Source: Hirudinaria manillensis
Lineage: Eukaryota > Annelida > Clitellata > Hirudinida > Hirudinidae
Assembly: GCA_034509925.1 (NCBI GenBank)
Contig: CM067527.1
Location: 10,959,501-11,023,500 of the forward strand
Length of the DNA: 64,000 bases
Reading direction: 5' to 3'
The translations under genes were made by a program, and so were the position numbers. Below are positions 33,745-45,026 of the stretch, piece by piece; positions within the stretch are counted from its first letter, which is position 1; every line of letters begins with the position of its first letter. Under the pieces are notes generated by a model. The model was given only the letters and a program-made list of their open reading frames with translations, was not told the DNA's origin and did not search any database.

Positions 33745-35144
33745 GGTATTATTATTATTTTCATTATGGTCGCATCGTTACCGCGCTCGCCATAAGTTTA
33801 TTATTATTATTTTATTTTATTTATTCTATCGTTTTTATTGTCTTTATTTCGTCGTCATGACAGATTTATCAATAAACGATTTATTTTTTAAGTCGACGAA
33901 ATAATAAATTTGACAATAGTCTTGATAAAAATTACACTTAGCTTCGTTTCTGGCTAAGCATGGTGTTGCTTTTCGTTTAGTTCAAAAGGTGGAGTTCTGT
34001 ATCATACAATACCATTACGTCAAAATGGTAAAGTTCTGAGGGCATTACACCAAGGGCAACTAGTTTGGTAAAGTTAATGCAAATTAATTTATTACTGAGA
34101 CTTTTTTTAACCCATAATAGGTTATTGTAAAGGAACGTTAGTCTATTAATGAACGTTAATAATAGTACATGCAATTGTACAAGAAAACTTGGGGCGCCTG
34201 CTCTCCAAAAGATTATGATACCTGTTGTATGATCACGAAAATGGCTATACACGATTCATAAGCATATACCTAAAGGCGGATAGGGTGACCGAGGTAGAGG
34301 GGCAACTATTGAATATATTGTCCAACGTAGCATTTCTGCACTTTATAAAAAAGTAAATCTAGACGTAAAATCAGAGACAAAAGAAGCTTTGCCTGAGTTA
34401 ACGTGTTTTTTTCTTCCATTTTTGGATATTGTCAGACATACCAACTTGAAGACGTAGGTTTGAGTTATTATTGCCAGGATAGCTTGATAGATAGATAGAA
34501 TGAAAGATTTGCTTCGGGATTACAGGATTTATAAGAAACGTGGTGCATTCCTGGCGTGAGGTGGCCTGCCAATTGCTTTTACCGTCCCTTACCCTTTGAT
34601 ATTGCGTTGAGAACATGACCTTCAGAAATCCCGAAATCCCTCAAGTTTATTTTTGTTGGATTAAAGTCAAAGACCTAATTTTAGGCTGTGGCGAAGTCGA
34701 ACACCGTCCACTCATTGTAATGTCTGTACAGTGTATCACTGTAGTTGATCTTTATCAGCTAAAACGCTATCATATTAAAACTTAAAAACTTGTATAAAAT
34801 TTCAGATTTTTTTTTATACATTTTATTTTATACCCACAAAACGTCACCCTTTGGAAACTGCCCCCAGCCCACGCCACCGGAAGGATATTGTTGTCCTGGT
34901 AGAAAGCTTTTAAAAATGAAAGTATGTCCCTCTTCATTAAAAACCACTTTTATTCGAGTAAACACCGGTTGAAAAGCACAGACATCTCGCTATTTAAAAC
35001 CAACGAAAGCCGTCAAATCAAATAATAATATTATTAATAATAATAAAAATAATTATTGTAATTTATAATTATAATTTATCATAACAGATTTGATAAACTG
35101 TCGAGTCGCAAAAAAAATCATTCTCTAATGTCGTCTGCCTCGGA
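32276..35144. other. AFAP1-like 3' UTR and intergenic region
   Basis: No recognised coding exon. Contains a (CT)n run at 32318-32357, (TTA)n runs at 32526-32570 and 33664-33744, and an AATAAA at 33871-33876 that may end the AFAP1-like mRNA. The stretch 33950-35100 holds only short unsupported frames. Confidence 0.5.
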
Positions 35145-36170
35145 TCAGCAGCAGGTGAAGCACGAAAAACATGGCGGACAACATTGCGAAGGACAAGGGC
35201 AGCACGGATTAGTTCCAGGACAAGGGCAACATCCGGGCATGCAACACGCCGCAGGACAAGGACAAGGACAACATGGCGCACAACATCCGGGAGGACAACA
35301 ACCAGGAGGACAGCAACCAGGTGGGCAGCATCCCGGGGCACAGCAGCCGGGGGGACAGCACCCTGGAGGACAGCAGCCCGGCGGACAACAACCCGGCGGA
35401 CAGCAGCATGGCATGGGACAAATGCAGCATTCCGTCCTGTCTGCTTTGCTTTCTTTTTCTTTCTCTTTCTCTTTTTCTTTCTCTCGTTCCTTTTCCTTTT
35501 CCTTTTCTTTTTCCCTCTCTTCTTTTTTCTTTTCATCTTCTTTCTTTTCATCTTCCCTGTCTTTCTTGTCCGCCTTTATTACGATCTTGATGGGACATGG
35601 GCATGGCGAAGGGCAGCACTGCATGCAGGGCATGGCCGTAGGGTTTGGGCAGGGACATACGAGACAGATCCTATTGCCGTTCTGATTTAAAGGCTCCTTC
35701 TTTGCAACTGCAGTGACTTCCGTGTTCATTTCTTTCGATTCAGCATCTTTAGTTCCTCCCGTTTTTATGGTCACACAACAAGGCGGAAAACACGAACATG
35801 GGCACGGACAAGCCCCAGGGCAAGGGCAGGAGCATGGTGAACAAGGTGAACAAGGAGAGCAAGGAGAACAAGGACAAGCGCAAGGATAAGGGCACGAACA
35901 AGGAGGACATGGACATGCGCAAGGAAATGGGCAAGGGCTTGGACAGGCAGGCGCGCAGGGGAAAGGGCACGGCCCACAGCACCCTGGGGCACATGGGTTA
36001 CACATGTAGCAGGGGCACTTACCCATCTGGATGCACGGCGGGCATGGCCCGCACGGGCACGGGTAAATGAAGTTCACCGTCTTTCCTGATTTCTTGTCGT
36101 CTCCATTTGCGTTGGCGTTCGAGTTGAGTTGGCTCTTTTTAGAAGTCTCTGCTGCTGCCTTCGGCGACAT
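35145..36170 (-). CDS. Cys/Pro-rich protein with charged helix and CCPPG repeats (Cys-rich gene 1)
   Basis: Uninterrupted 341-codon frame, ATG 36168-36170, stop TGA 35145-35147. Four zones are visible: a polar leader (MSPKAAAETSKK...), a block at about residues 35-130 in which every second or third residue is Cys (PCPCGPCPPC, SPCSPCSPCSPC), a linker with a Lys/Glu-only stretch at about 193-238 that should form a charged single helix, and about eight CC(P/A)PG pentads at about 250-297, then a Cys-rich end. No signal peptide is apparent. Extreme Cys-Pro repeats are known from sperm-tail proteins (Drosophila Mst84D/Mst87F, mammalian ODF1 and SMCP) and from keratin-associated proteins. I can show composition, not homology. 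It is divergent from Cys-rich gene 2. Confidence 0.75.
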   Translation of the reverse strand: MSPKAAAETSKKSQLNSNANANGDDKKSGKTVNFIYPCPCGPCPPCIQMGKCPCYMCNPCAPGCCGPCPFPCAPACPSPCPFPCACPCPPCSCPYPCACPCSPCSPCSPCSPCSCPCPGACPCPCSCFPPCCVTIKTGGTKDAESKEMNTEVTAVAKKEPLNQNGNRICLVCPCPNPTAMPCMQCCPSPCPCPIKIVIKADKKDREDEKKEDEKKKEEREKEKEKEKEREKEKEKEKEKESKADRTECCICPMPCCCPPGCCPPGCCPPGCCPPGCCAPGCCPPGCCPPGCCPPGCCAPCCPCPCPAACCMPGCCPCPGTNPCCPCPSQCCPPCFSCFTCC

Positions 36171-38263
36171 TCTAAACTACGGTGTCGGACCTTCAAATAG
36201 ACAATCGTACTTTGTTGTTTTTTTATGGTTCTCGTTTAGACCAAAAAAGTCTACTTTTCTTTCAGTTCGCTTCTCTGCTTTCTGAAAATGAAAACTGTTT
36301 CGTTGTCCAATAGTGAAATTATGTGAAGTGCCATTTATGAGTTGGTTTATCGGAGTTAAACCGTCTTAGAGACGGACTGGGGGAGAATCGTTTAACGCTG
36401 TTCTGGCTCTAGAGATATATTTAGGATTACAATTTAAATAATATTAATCCTCTTGGTAACTTTATTAAAATTAATTTAACTTACCTTCGTAGCAATACCC
36501 TCTTCTTAGTTAGTTCTACTTCACTGAAAAACCTTTATATGTGATTTTCAAGCAATTTTAACAGGTTTTGTTCGATGTCACTTGTATGTTAAATGAATCC
36601 CTGAAATTGAATTTTATTAATTATGGTTACTATGGAATTAAAATGGAATGTAATCAAAATGGCACTCAATGGCGATCAAGCATCATCATGCAGTGAACGG
36701 TGGTATTATTAAGCTTGTAAATGAACTGAATATATATGATAATTAAGTTAAAATTGATTGTTTGGTTTGCAGACATTTTTTGAAAACTTTAAAATTCCCC
36801 AAAATGAACTTAGAGCTACGAAATTACATAATGCTTCCGTGGTTAAAAATATTTTAATATAATATAATATTATAATTATTATATAATAAAATATATTCAT
36901 ATTAAAAATATTAAACAATATCAAAGCTTAAGTGAAGCAAATAAATTAAAAATCATAATAATAGTTTATAGATAATAATCTGGCACTTTGTACAATTACA
37001 TACCGTATCAATACAGTATAGGTCTTGTACAAATTATGATGGACGTTAGATTGATTGATTCATTGATTGAATTGTTAATGGTTGATTGATGCTAATGAAA
37101 TTCAGGAATATCATCCCAAAAACCGACCTTTGAAGTTGAATCTGAATATAAATGCCAACAATTGCTTCGAAATCTGTTCGCTGTTGTTGAGATCAGTTAA
37201 GGATCAGTTCAATAATTGATGATGTTTCACTGGCAGGATGCAATCGACGATTTTTCTTGGACTTTTAAAATTTTTTGGGCATTTTTAAGTTGCTCTTCTT
37301 TGTTTTAGATGGTTTGTGACGTCATGCGGCCAATTCTTGCGTAATTAAATTTAAGTGGCTTTGACTTTATATTTTAATTACTTTTTTTTTAAATAAATTT
37401 ATAATTTGATTTTTAGAGGTTAGAGAAGATAAATAGTTGCTATTTAATTGCTGCAAATGCAAGTTCCATTACGTAAAAAAAATTATGAAATCATCTTGCC
37501 AGATGATATTTCAAAATGTTACAGCTTTTTTAAATTGCTAGAAATAATTTTATTATTAAAGAAATGTCAAGGAATTTGGCTTGTGGTGCAATTGATGCAG
37601 ATGAGACAATAGATGTGTCATTAAATTTGAAAATTCAAGAAGAAAACTTTTTTTGAATATTTGACAAATTTAATTTTAAATAATTCTGAGGAATGTTTTA
37701 AATATTGGATCCGCTTTTATTTGCTGACGAATCGTGTTTACAACAAAAAAATAATTTGATGACGTCCGTCCAAATATCGTAAAAATTGCAACATTACTAA
37801 ACAACTTCCTGTGAAAAAAATATTTTTAAAGCAATTGAAAATCGCAAAATATACTTTAGTTCGAATTAACTAGTCTTTTATTAATTTGTCTTAAATCGTA
37901 TCCAACTCGGAAAGGGATCTTGATCGATCCAGTGTCAAGGTTGGATTGCATGGATAGGTGTGCAAACAAAAGTAAAAGATTGATAAACGAAGGGCTGTCA
38001 CTGATTAGCCGTTTAAAATTAATTAGGATTAAATTAGGATTGGTTTGTTAGCATAATCGGGTAATTTTAACCGAAGACGAGTACTCAAAAAGTCACGATG
38101 CCCATTATCATTGTTTTAATCGCAGTTGACTTCTAGATAAGTTAGATCAATGATAGTTCATATAGCGCCATAAAAATTAATTTTATTAATTAATGCAGCA
38201 ATTTCCTGAAAAGAGCAAGAAAAAGATATCAACTTTGAGTGTCAAAAATACAAACGAAAGACG
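36171..38263. other. Divergent intergenic region between Cys-rich genes 1 and 2
   Basis: About 2.1 kb of AT-rich DNA with no supported coding sequence. Presumably contains both promoters. No motif recognised. Confidence 0.45.
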
Positions 38264-39424
38264 ATGTTCTTCAATAAAAATAACAACAGCGGTTCCGACT
38301 CTTCTGATCCGTGTTGCAATTGCACTCCTTGCCTGCCCTGCTTCAATCCGAGCGGGAGCTGTTGCTACCCATGCGGATCGCTCGGCGATCCTCGAATTTG
38401 TGATCCGAGATGCGACCCGTGCGCCGCCATGACCGGGTGTGGTGCGTGCATGATTCCCTGGATAGAAGGCAGAGGTGACTCAATTCCTCCCGATTCCAGG
38501 AACGTTTGCATCCTTCCTTCGCCTCAACCTATCTGCAATCCCGAATGCAAATCCCCATTCCCCATAACCTTTCCATTGAACCCCCCGCTTCCAGAATCAG
38601 ACGATGAGCCGCCGCCGCCAATTGTAGAAGATGTTCCCAAGACTCAGACGAAAACGACGATGACCGTGAAAAAAAAGCCGAGACCCTACCTCATCTGTCC
38701 TTATTATTATCCGTGCCCGTACCCATGTTCTTGTTGTTCTGGATATACGACTCCCTTCTACAAGCCCTACAGCATCGGCTGCCCGTCTACCTGCATGCCT
38801 TGCATGTCCCCGACTGGGATGCCGGTCACCCCCATTCCACTGCCCCTACCGTTTGGCAAGGCGCCCCGAGTACTCGGGTGCCGCCCAGGGACGTGTGTCA
38901 AGAAGAGCAAGAAGAGCGTGGCACTGCCCGCTGTCAAGGCTGTCTCTACGGGAAATTTCTCAACAAACAATTCGAGTCCCGCAAAAGACATGTCTGATCA
39001 GGAGCAAGAGCCGCTACAACGACGACGAAAAACACTACAATCAGAACAACTGCTACAACAACAACGACGAAAAACACTACAATCAGACATGGAATTACTA
39101 CGAAAACAGAGTGAAAAGAGGAAAAGCGTCTTTAATCTGAAAATAAATCCCGACGAGATAGAAGAGTTCGCAGACATACTCACGAATCCATCATGTCCTC
39201 CTTACTGCTGCCCTCCTCTCTGCAGCTGCACCAGATGCGTGCCGATCCAAGAATGGACCCTCTGTAGACAAAGGAAGATGAAGTTTGCCTTTAAAGGAAA
39301 TAAGTTTTGTTGCGGACCGAAGATTTGCAACCACGTCGGTTGCTTCGACAAACCGGTCAGGAACACCGTTGCTTTCGTCAGCGATATGACTCAGAGGTGC
39401 TACCATCCGTTTGTCCTTCAATAA
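38264..39424 (+). CDS. Cys/Pro-rich protein (Cys-rich gene 2)
   Basis: Uninterrupted frame of 386 residues, ATG 38264, stop TAA 39422-39424; the nearest in-frame stop upstream is at 38207. It opens MFFNKNNNSG, then alternates Cys-rich patches (CCNCTPCLPC, YYYPCPYPCSCC, PPYCCPPLCSC) with charged linkers. One linker has a repeated RRKTLQSE/D element (39019-39100). The end is less Cys-biased (CCGPKICNHVGC, ending HPFVLQ). The YPCP-PC style is shared with Cys-rich genes 1 and 3, which suggests an old family, although low complexity makes this hard to prove by eye. Function unknown; a structural, disulfide-rich role is an inference. Confidence 0.75.
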   Translation: MFFNKNNNSGSDSSDPCCNCTPCLPCFNPSGSCCYPCGSLGDPRICDPRCDPCAAMTGCGACMIPWIEGRGDSIPPDSRNVCILPSPQPICNPECKSPFPITFPLNPPLPESDDEPPPPIVEDVPKTQTKTTMTVKKKPRPYLICPYYYPCPYPCSCCSGYTTPFYKPYSIGCPSTCMPCMSPTGMPVTPIPLPLPFGKAPRVLGCRPGTCVKKSKKSVALPAVKAVSTGNFSTNNSSPAKDMSDQEQEPLQRRRKTLQSEQLLQQQRRKTLQSDMELLRKQSEKRKSVFNLKINPDEIEEFADILTNPSCPPYCCPPLCSCTRCVPIQEWTLCRQRKMKFAFKGNKFCCGPKICNHVGCFDKPVRNTVAFVSDMTQRCYHPFVLQ

Positions 39425-40856
39425 TGGTGATTGAGTAAAATATAATTTCGTTTTTGATATTTTATGACGGCACTATTACTGCTAATTTGTCGTTGTTTAT
39501 GATCATCTTACAATCCAATGAACGCAACCCAAACATCATCAAATTACAAAATGAATTATATTTCATTTCTAAATTGCTAATAGACACACAGTTGTGCGTT
39601 AAAAGTGAATTTCTGTAGACACTGAAATTCTATAAAAAAAAATATTTATTTATTTAATAGAGAGTAAAGTGGAGCATTAACTTTTTAAACTGCTTAAAAA
39701 TGTGGTCAATAAAGCGATGTAAAAAGACAAGGTTTCCAGATGTCCAGATGTGCCTTGCTTTTCAGACTTTCATGGCGAGTTGGTATTTCTCAAATAAAAA
39801 TTGAGAAAAAATCCGAAAAAAATCCACACTTATGAGTTATATAATTAATTTACGAATTATTTCCAAGATTATTTTCGAGTCATTTTCAGAGCTTTTAATT
39901 TGTCAAAATCTCACACGAGGCAAATGTTCCACCTACCGCTCCTTCTCGTAGAAGACATCGTTGTAACCCTAAATAGAGACAGTGTAATTAAAATCTTAAA
40001 ACAATTTATGTTTACATTCAACAATTTGACCAGTGACAGATCCGAGACACTTTTGCTTGGAGACCAAAACTTAGATGAGGAAAAATATTTTAATACGACC
40101 GAGCAAAATGTATGAAGATATTCAATATTTATTTGTAAAATATTTAATTTCAAGTACCACCTTTCTAAGCAACTGACTGCAGGACTAATATTCTTATTGG
40201 AATAGGTGGACGGTGCTTGAACAAAAGGAGGCAACAGATTGCTGAAGTATGAGAAGAGAAGAATTCTTGCATCAGTTTAAAATATCATTTAATATCGAAT
40301 TAAATGCTGAATTAAAGTTTATTCATCAAAAATCAGTCGTGAATAACTTGATCTGTACTTACTTTATTCTTATGTTGTTGAACTACCTGTTTGATAGAAG
40401 CTTACGTCAAAAACGGCCGTCTTAATATCTCAAATTATTTGAAATAATGTGATTTTCCATCTGCAAATATTTAAATTTTTGGACCGAAATAAAAATAAAG
40501 TTTAATATACAATTTAACACGATGAGTTTATTAAAGTTCAACTAAAAATTCAAGTCAAACACAAAATAAATTCCATGCCATATTTCGATGTGGATTACGT
40601 AATATCATGTAAAAAACGGTCGCAAAAACAAAACTTTAACATCATAAAAAGGAAATATTTGTTGAAAAAACATCTTGTATTTGTCATCAATTACATAAAA
40701 AAAATACCATAATAAGTACAAACTATCAATCAATTGATAATTGCATAATTTATCTTGTAAAAAAACCGCTAAACTCGTGAATAACATCGGAAGACAAAAG
40801 AGAAAAATTGTCTGAAATCCATTTTCCCGGCCCAGGATAGGATAAGCCGTCCAGTG
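39425..40856. other. Intergenic region between Cys-rich genes 2 and 3
   Basis: AT-rich. An open frame at 39900-40115 (+) has no splice or family support. Nothing else recognised. Confidence 0.45.
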
Positions 40857-43369
40857 ATGAGTTGTACTCCGGAATGTTGCTGTTGCTGTCCGTGCGATGA
40901 TCCGTGTCAGAGGCATGATCCATGGTGAGAACTGGAAACAATACTAATCATCATTATACTATTATTGAATTATTAATAATAATTTATTCAAAGCGCTATA
41001 AGTAGAATCTAATTGCTTTTCACTCCTTGAGATTATTTTACCAGAATATTTGGTGAATCATAACAGAATTCCAGCTTGTAAAAACTCCTAATGACACCTA
41101 AAGTTTAATTTTCCATTAAAATGTTTGAATAAAATATAACACGTACAATGTATAGTCATTCTTAAATGTCGCTTAATTTGAAAATTGTATTTTATCCACA
41201 GTCGGTCTCAATCCGCCCCTTGCCGTACCAGGGGCAAGTCCTACAGGAACAAGTGCGTCCCTCACTGTGGCTTGGGCAAGACAGAGTGCTATTGTAATGC
41301 CGTCTGCGTGGTCTGCGATCGCAAAACTAGAGTCAACAATCCCATCTACACAGAGCAGATGAAGTCTGGCTATGCGGGTAAATCCTTCATTTTGGTCGGA
41401 AATAAACTAGATCTTGCGAGAGATATTAATTCGTAATTAATTTAATTATTTTTTTTCCGTTACAAAGTCAACTCACATTTAAAACTCGATAATAAACCTA
41501 ACCCGTTTTTCCTTTTAGGGCACGTACCATTGGCCCAGTACTACCTGGGGCTGTCCTTCCCGGAAGCCGCCATCTTAGGAGTGGCCGAATTCGAGTGCAT
41601 CAGGAGCAGGAGGAAACAATGCAAGACCGAATGCGAATGCCAAAACTACTCGTGCAATAATCTCAACAACAACTCGTTATCATCTTCCGGATATATTCCA
41701 CCTCCCAAGCAAGACGGATGCGGGCCATTTAATTTGACTATCAAGCCGAGAACGTATGCAGGTAACAATCAAATAATGTATAACCAGTCTTAGGCATATT
41801 TGGACGGTAGAGCCATAAACATGAGCGGCAAGAACGTTTGACTTTATAGTAGGTATTCGCATCTATTTTGAATTCGGAGAAAATTGATTAGAAAAATGTC
41901 AATGACTTAATAAAAATTAAGGAAGTTGCATATAACCATCGATAATTGCCTTAATATATTTATACGGTAAATATATAGTACAAGTAATAATAATGTTACA
42001 AATAACGCGTGCCATTTATTACTGTCGAGCCACATCACATCTTCATAATTTTCTACTGATATAAATACTAGGAGCATCATAAGAATAATAATTTGTAATA
42101 ATTTATTATTAATAAATAGGATTTTCTGGCTGGAGGCATAACTGTATCACAGCTCCGAAAAAAGATGACATGGTCGAACTCAGCGTACAACCTCGCAACA
42201 GAGAAAAGGGAGTGGACAGTTACCTATGCCCTTGTCCCGTGCCGTGCCCTTGTCCCTTTCCCTGTTGCTTTCCTTACTATTATCCCTGTTGCGTGGCGCA
42301 CATTCCCGGTAAGAAAACTGAAGAAAAAGAAAACGTGCTGAGAAAAGAGACTCTCAGCAAACTTCCCGACAAGGAGCCTTCCTTATACTTAAACAAGAAT
42401 CCATCGAGGGCGGCAGGGTCGATAGCAGGGGGCGCGTTGAGCCAAATAAGCGTGAGACCATCAATGAGTAGGGCCAAAAGCGTCGCGTTGAGCAAAATGG
42501 ACGACTCGGTGAGTAGAGCCAGAATGAGCACGTTCTACAGATCGTGCAAAAGAGGCGTGGATCCGGGGTGCGAAGAGGGAGGAGAAGAAGAAGAAGAAGA
42601 GGATAACGAGGGACTAGAAAAGGTCTTCGCATATCCGTGTCCTACTCCCGGATGCCCGAACCCCATGTCTTGCTGTCCTTATCCATGTTGCTTTCCAGGT
42701 CAGTGCTGCTCCTACTGTCCCTACCCACCTCCGTGCCAACCGGAATGCACACCGTGCTGCTGCAAACGACCCACAATGAAAAATTACGAAGCTTGCCCCA
42801 ATCCGCCTCCGAAGCCTTTGATGATATATTTCACAGAAAAGGAGAAAAAGCCTCAGCCCTGCGATCCTCCTACCACATGCCCCCCGTGCTGTTGCTATAT
42901 GCCCTGTCCTCAGCCATGCTGCATGGTCATGGGAAATCAAATGAACAAATCCAACAATGCGTCAGGAATAGTGGACACAGATAGCGAGGTGTCGTGTCCA
43001 GAAGAAATACCACCTCCTAAAAGGGAACCTTGTAAATTCGAATGCTATGACGAGTGCAATCCATTTCCTCCGTGTTACAGAGCTCCTGGAGTTGTATGCG
43101 CTTGTCCTTGCATTCCCGACAATCCTCTGCAGATGATCCTCACGAGACATCCTCCTCAAACTCTACCTGTTACTTGTTGCAGCTGTTGCAAACCGTCAGA
43201 GCCGTTGAATGCAGGGATCTATCCAAAACGAGCTGCCAATGCAATATCTCAGTGGGCGCTTATGCGACAGAGGACTATAAGTTTTGTACCTTCTTTTAAC
43301 AGAGCTTGTTGTCTACCCATGGATCCAAATACGAAAGTACCTGCTGGATGTGACTGTTGCATTTGGTAA
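40857..43369 (+). CDS. Cys/Pro-rich protein with CIMIP2-like motif (Cys-rich gene 3)
   Basis: Four exons: 40857-40924, 41202-41377, 41519-41761, 42120-43369. Total 1737 nt, 578 residues plus TAA, all phases agreeing. Exon 1 starts MSCTPECCCCCPCDDPCQRH; its Cys-rich style and correct phase support the ATG. Across the exon 2/3 join is SGYAGHVPLAQYYLGLSF, which resembles the GYxGHVP...F.G..Y signature of CIMIP2/FAM166 ciliary microtubule inner proteins. A weaker TYAGFSGW echo spans the exon 3/4 join. Exon 4 adds Cys-Pro blocks (CPCPVPCPCPFPCC, CCPYPCCFP), a Ser/Arg linker, an acidic EEGGEEEEEE run and a Cys-rich end (GCDCCIW). A role in ciliary or sperm axonemes is inferred from that motif alone. 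An ATTAAA lies at 43421-43426. Confidence 0.8.
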
Positions 43370-43802
43370 CCCCCAATCAGGTCCACCACAATCCTTTTAA
43401 GTTTACATGTATATTATCGAATTAAAGCATCCGTCTTTGTTAAACGATGCCATAAAAACAAGTAGCCACCCTTGATTTTGAATTGCCTAATAATTAGACT
43501 TTAGAAAAGAAATTTAAAATATTAAAAAAATATTGATAAAAAATAGCGTTATGTATTAATTTTAATTTACTAAAAACAATAACGATCTAACGTTTTGATT
43601 GAAGGTTGATCAAAAAAATTAAGTAAGGTAAAGTATATTTATCCACATATAAAAGTTAATTAAATAAATTACAAACGCATAAAACGTTTAAGAAAAAATG
43701 TAAAAGCTCAAACAACTTTCATTTTCAATATTTATAATTATTGTGAATTGTTCATATGTTTACGAATTGAGTGGGACTCGGTTTACTCTCTATTAGGAAA
43801 AG
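43370..43802. other. Short intergenic region before EXOC8
   Basis: Holds the end of Cys-rich gene 3 (ATTAAA at 43421-43426) and the EXOC8 promoter and leader. An acceptor-like ctattag sits about 8 bases before the EXOC8 ATG, so a non-coding first exon is possible. Confidence 0.45.
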
Positions 43803-44984
43803 ATGGATGGTTTGGCCCGGGTTTTGTCAAAGCAAGATTTCGATGCTGAATCGTGTATGATCATTTTGCACTTTAAAAATTTACGCCACAATTTAGTCTT
43901 AACTTGTTTTCTGTTTATCTTGTTTAGCTTGAATTAAATAGACATTTCATACGACTTAAGCTAGATAAAGCAATTAAAGAGTTGATTTTATCAATTTGCG
44001 TTGTGCCTTAGGCTGGGCAAGTCTGCCTAAAATAAATTTCAAGCAGCATTTTAACAAAACAGTTGTAAAGAAGCAGACGGCCAGTGATTCACTGCAAGAT
44101 CTGCGACAGCAAATCGGTCGATTGAGGGACGAGACGTCTGTGGCACTCAAGAAAAATGTCTACAAAAACTATTCGCAGTTCATTGAAACTGCCAAGGAAA
44201 TATCCAGTTAGATTTCATTTTTGTTAATGCAACTATGATTGATTTTATTACAAACACGTTCTGGATGATGATGCTAGTAACAATGATACAATGACTGCAA
44301 TGAATGTGAAGTAATGATAATGTTGAAGATGGTCGAGATATATGGATTCATACATTAGTTTTAACATTAGAATGACATGCAAACAAGTAGGTGATTGCTG
44401 TCAGAGTGAGATTATAAAAATGCATAATAACTTTTTTGAACATTTGCTTATAAAATGAGTTGAATTATTTTTCCACATTCAGTTCTTGAAGGAGAGATGT
44501 ATCAGCTGAGTCATCTTTTAACAGAACAGAAAAATAATATGACCAATCTCATGGAGCTGTCTCTTATTGGAGGCAAAGGTATTGTTTGAGACAATGTTGA
44601 TAAAAACAAGACACAGTGGATGATGGTGCTTGTAATTATGTTTGACATTAACAATGGCTCTAGTATGAAATAATGATAATGTTGAAGATGGTTGAACTCA
44701 TATATTAGTAAATATATAGTCGTAACTATGTTATTCTAATTATCTCCGTCACTGTGAAATGCAAACTTCAACAAGCAGATGACGAAGATCACGAAGAGGT
44801 TGGCAAAGTTTGGGATTCTCTCGGGTCAAAGATCAGCATTTCGTTCCTGTTGGAAAAGGTTGAAGGTTGCACGGTAGGTTTCAATTTTCATTGGTTCCCA
44901 TCAATAAATTGCAATAATCAATAATAAATTGGTTGAATTCATCCTTAACTCTCATTCTTATTTGCTAAATTATTTATTCTTTGA

Positions 44985-45026
<42 letters not shown>

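Noticed and set aside
33950-34980. Possible mobile-element remnant
   Set aside because: No terminal repeats, no recognisable transposase or polymerase motifs, only short frames.
35128-35685. 185-residue plus-strand frame rich in GGQQPG and Ser/Phe repeats
   Set aside because: It is antisense to the longer Cys-rich gene 1 and can be explained by the repeat structure. Kept only as a finding.
38193-38432. Alternative upstream start for Cys-rich gene 2 (frame at 38193)
   Set aside because: It is in another frame, ends at 38432 and lacks the Cys pattern. ATG 38264 opens the long frame.
39900-40115. 71-codon plus-strand frame
   Set aside because: No splice-site support, no family resemblance and an AT-rich composition.
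40605-40941. Minus-strand frames of 60-100 codons, one starting MDHASDTDH
   Set aside because: The plus strand here carries exon 1 of Cys-rich gene 3, whose Cys-rich content, ATG and splice phase all fit. The minus frames are shadows plus AT-rich tail.
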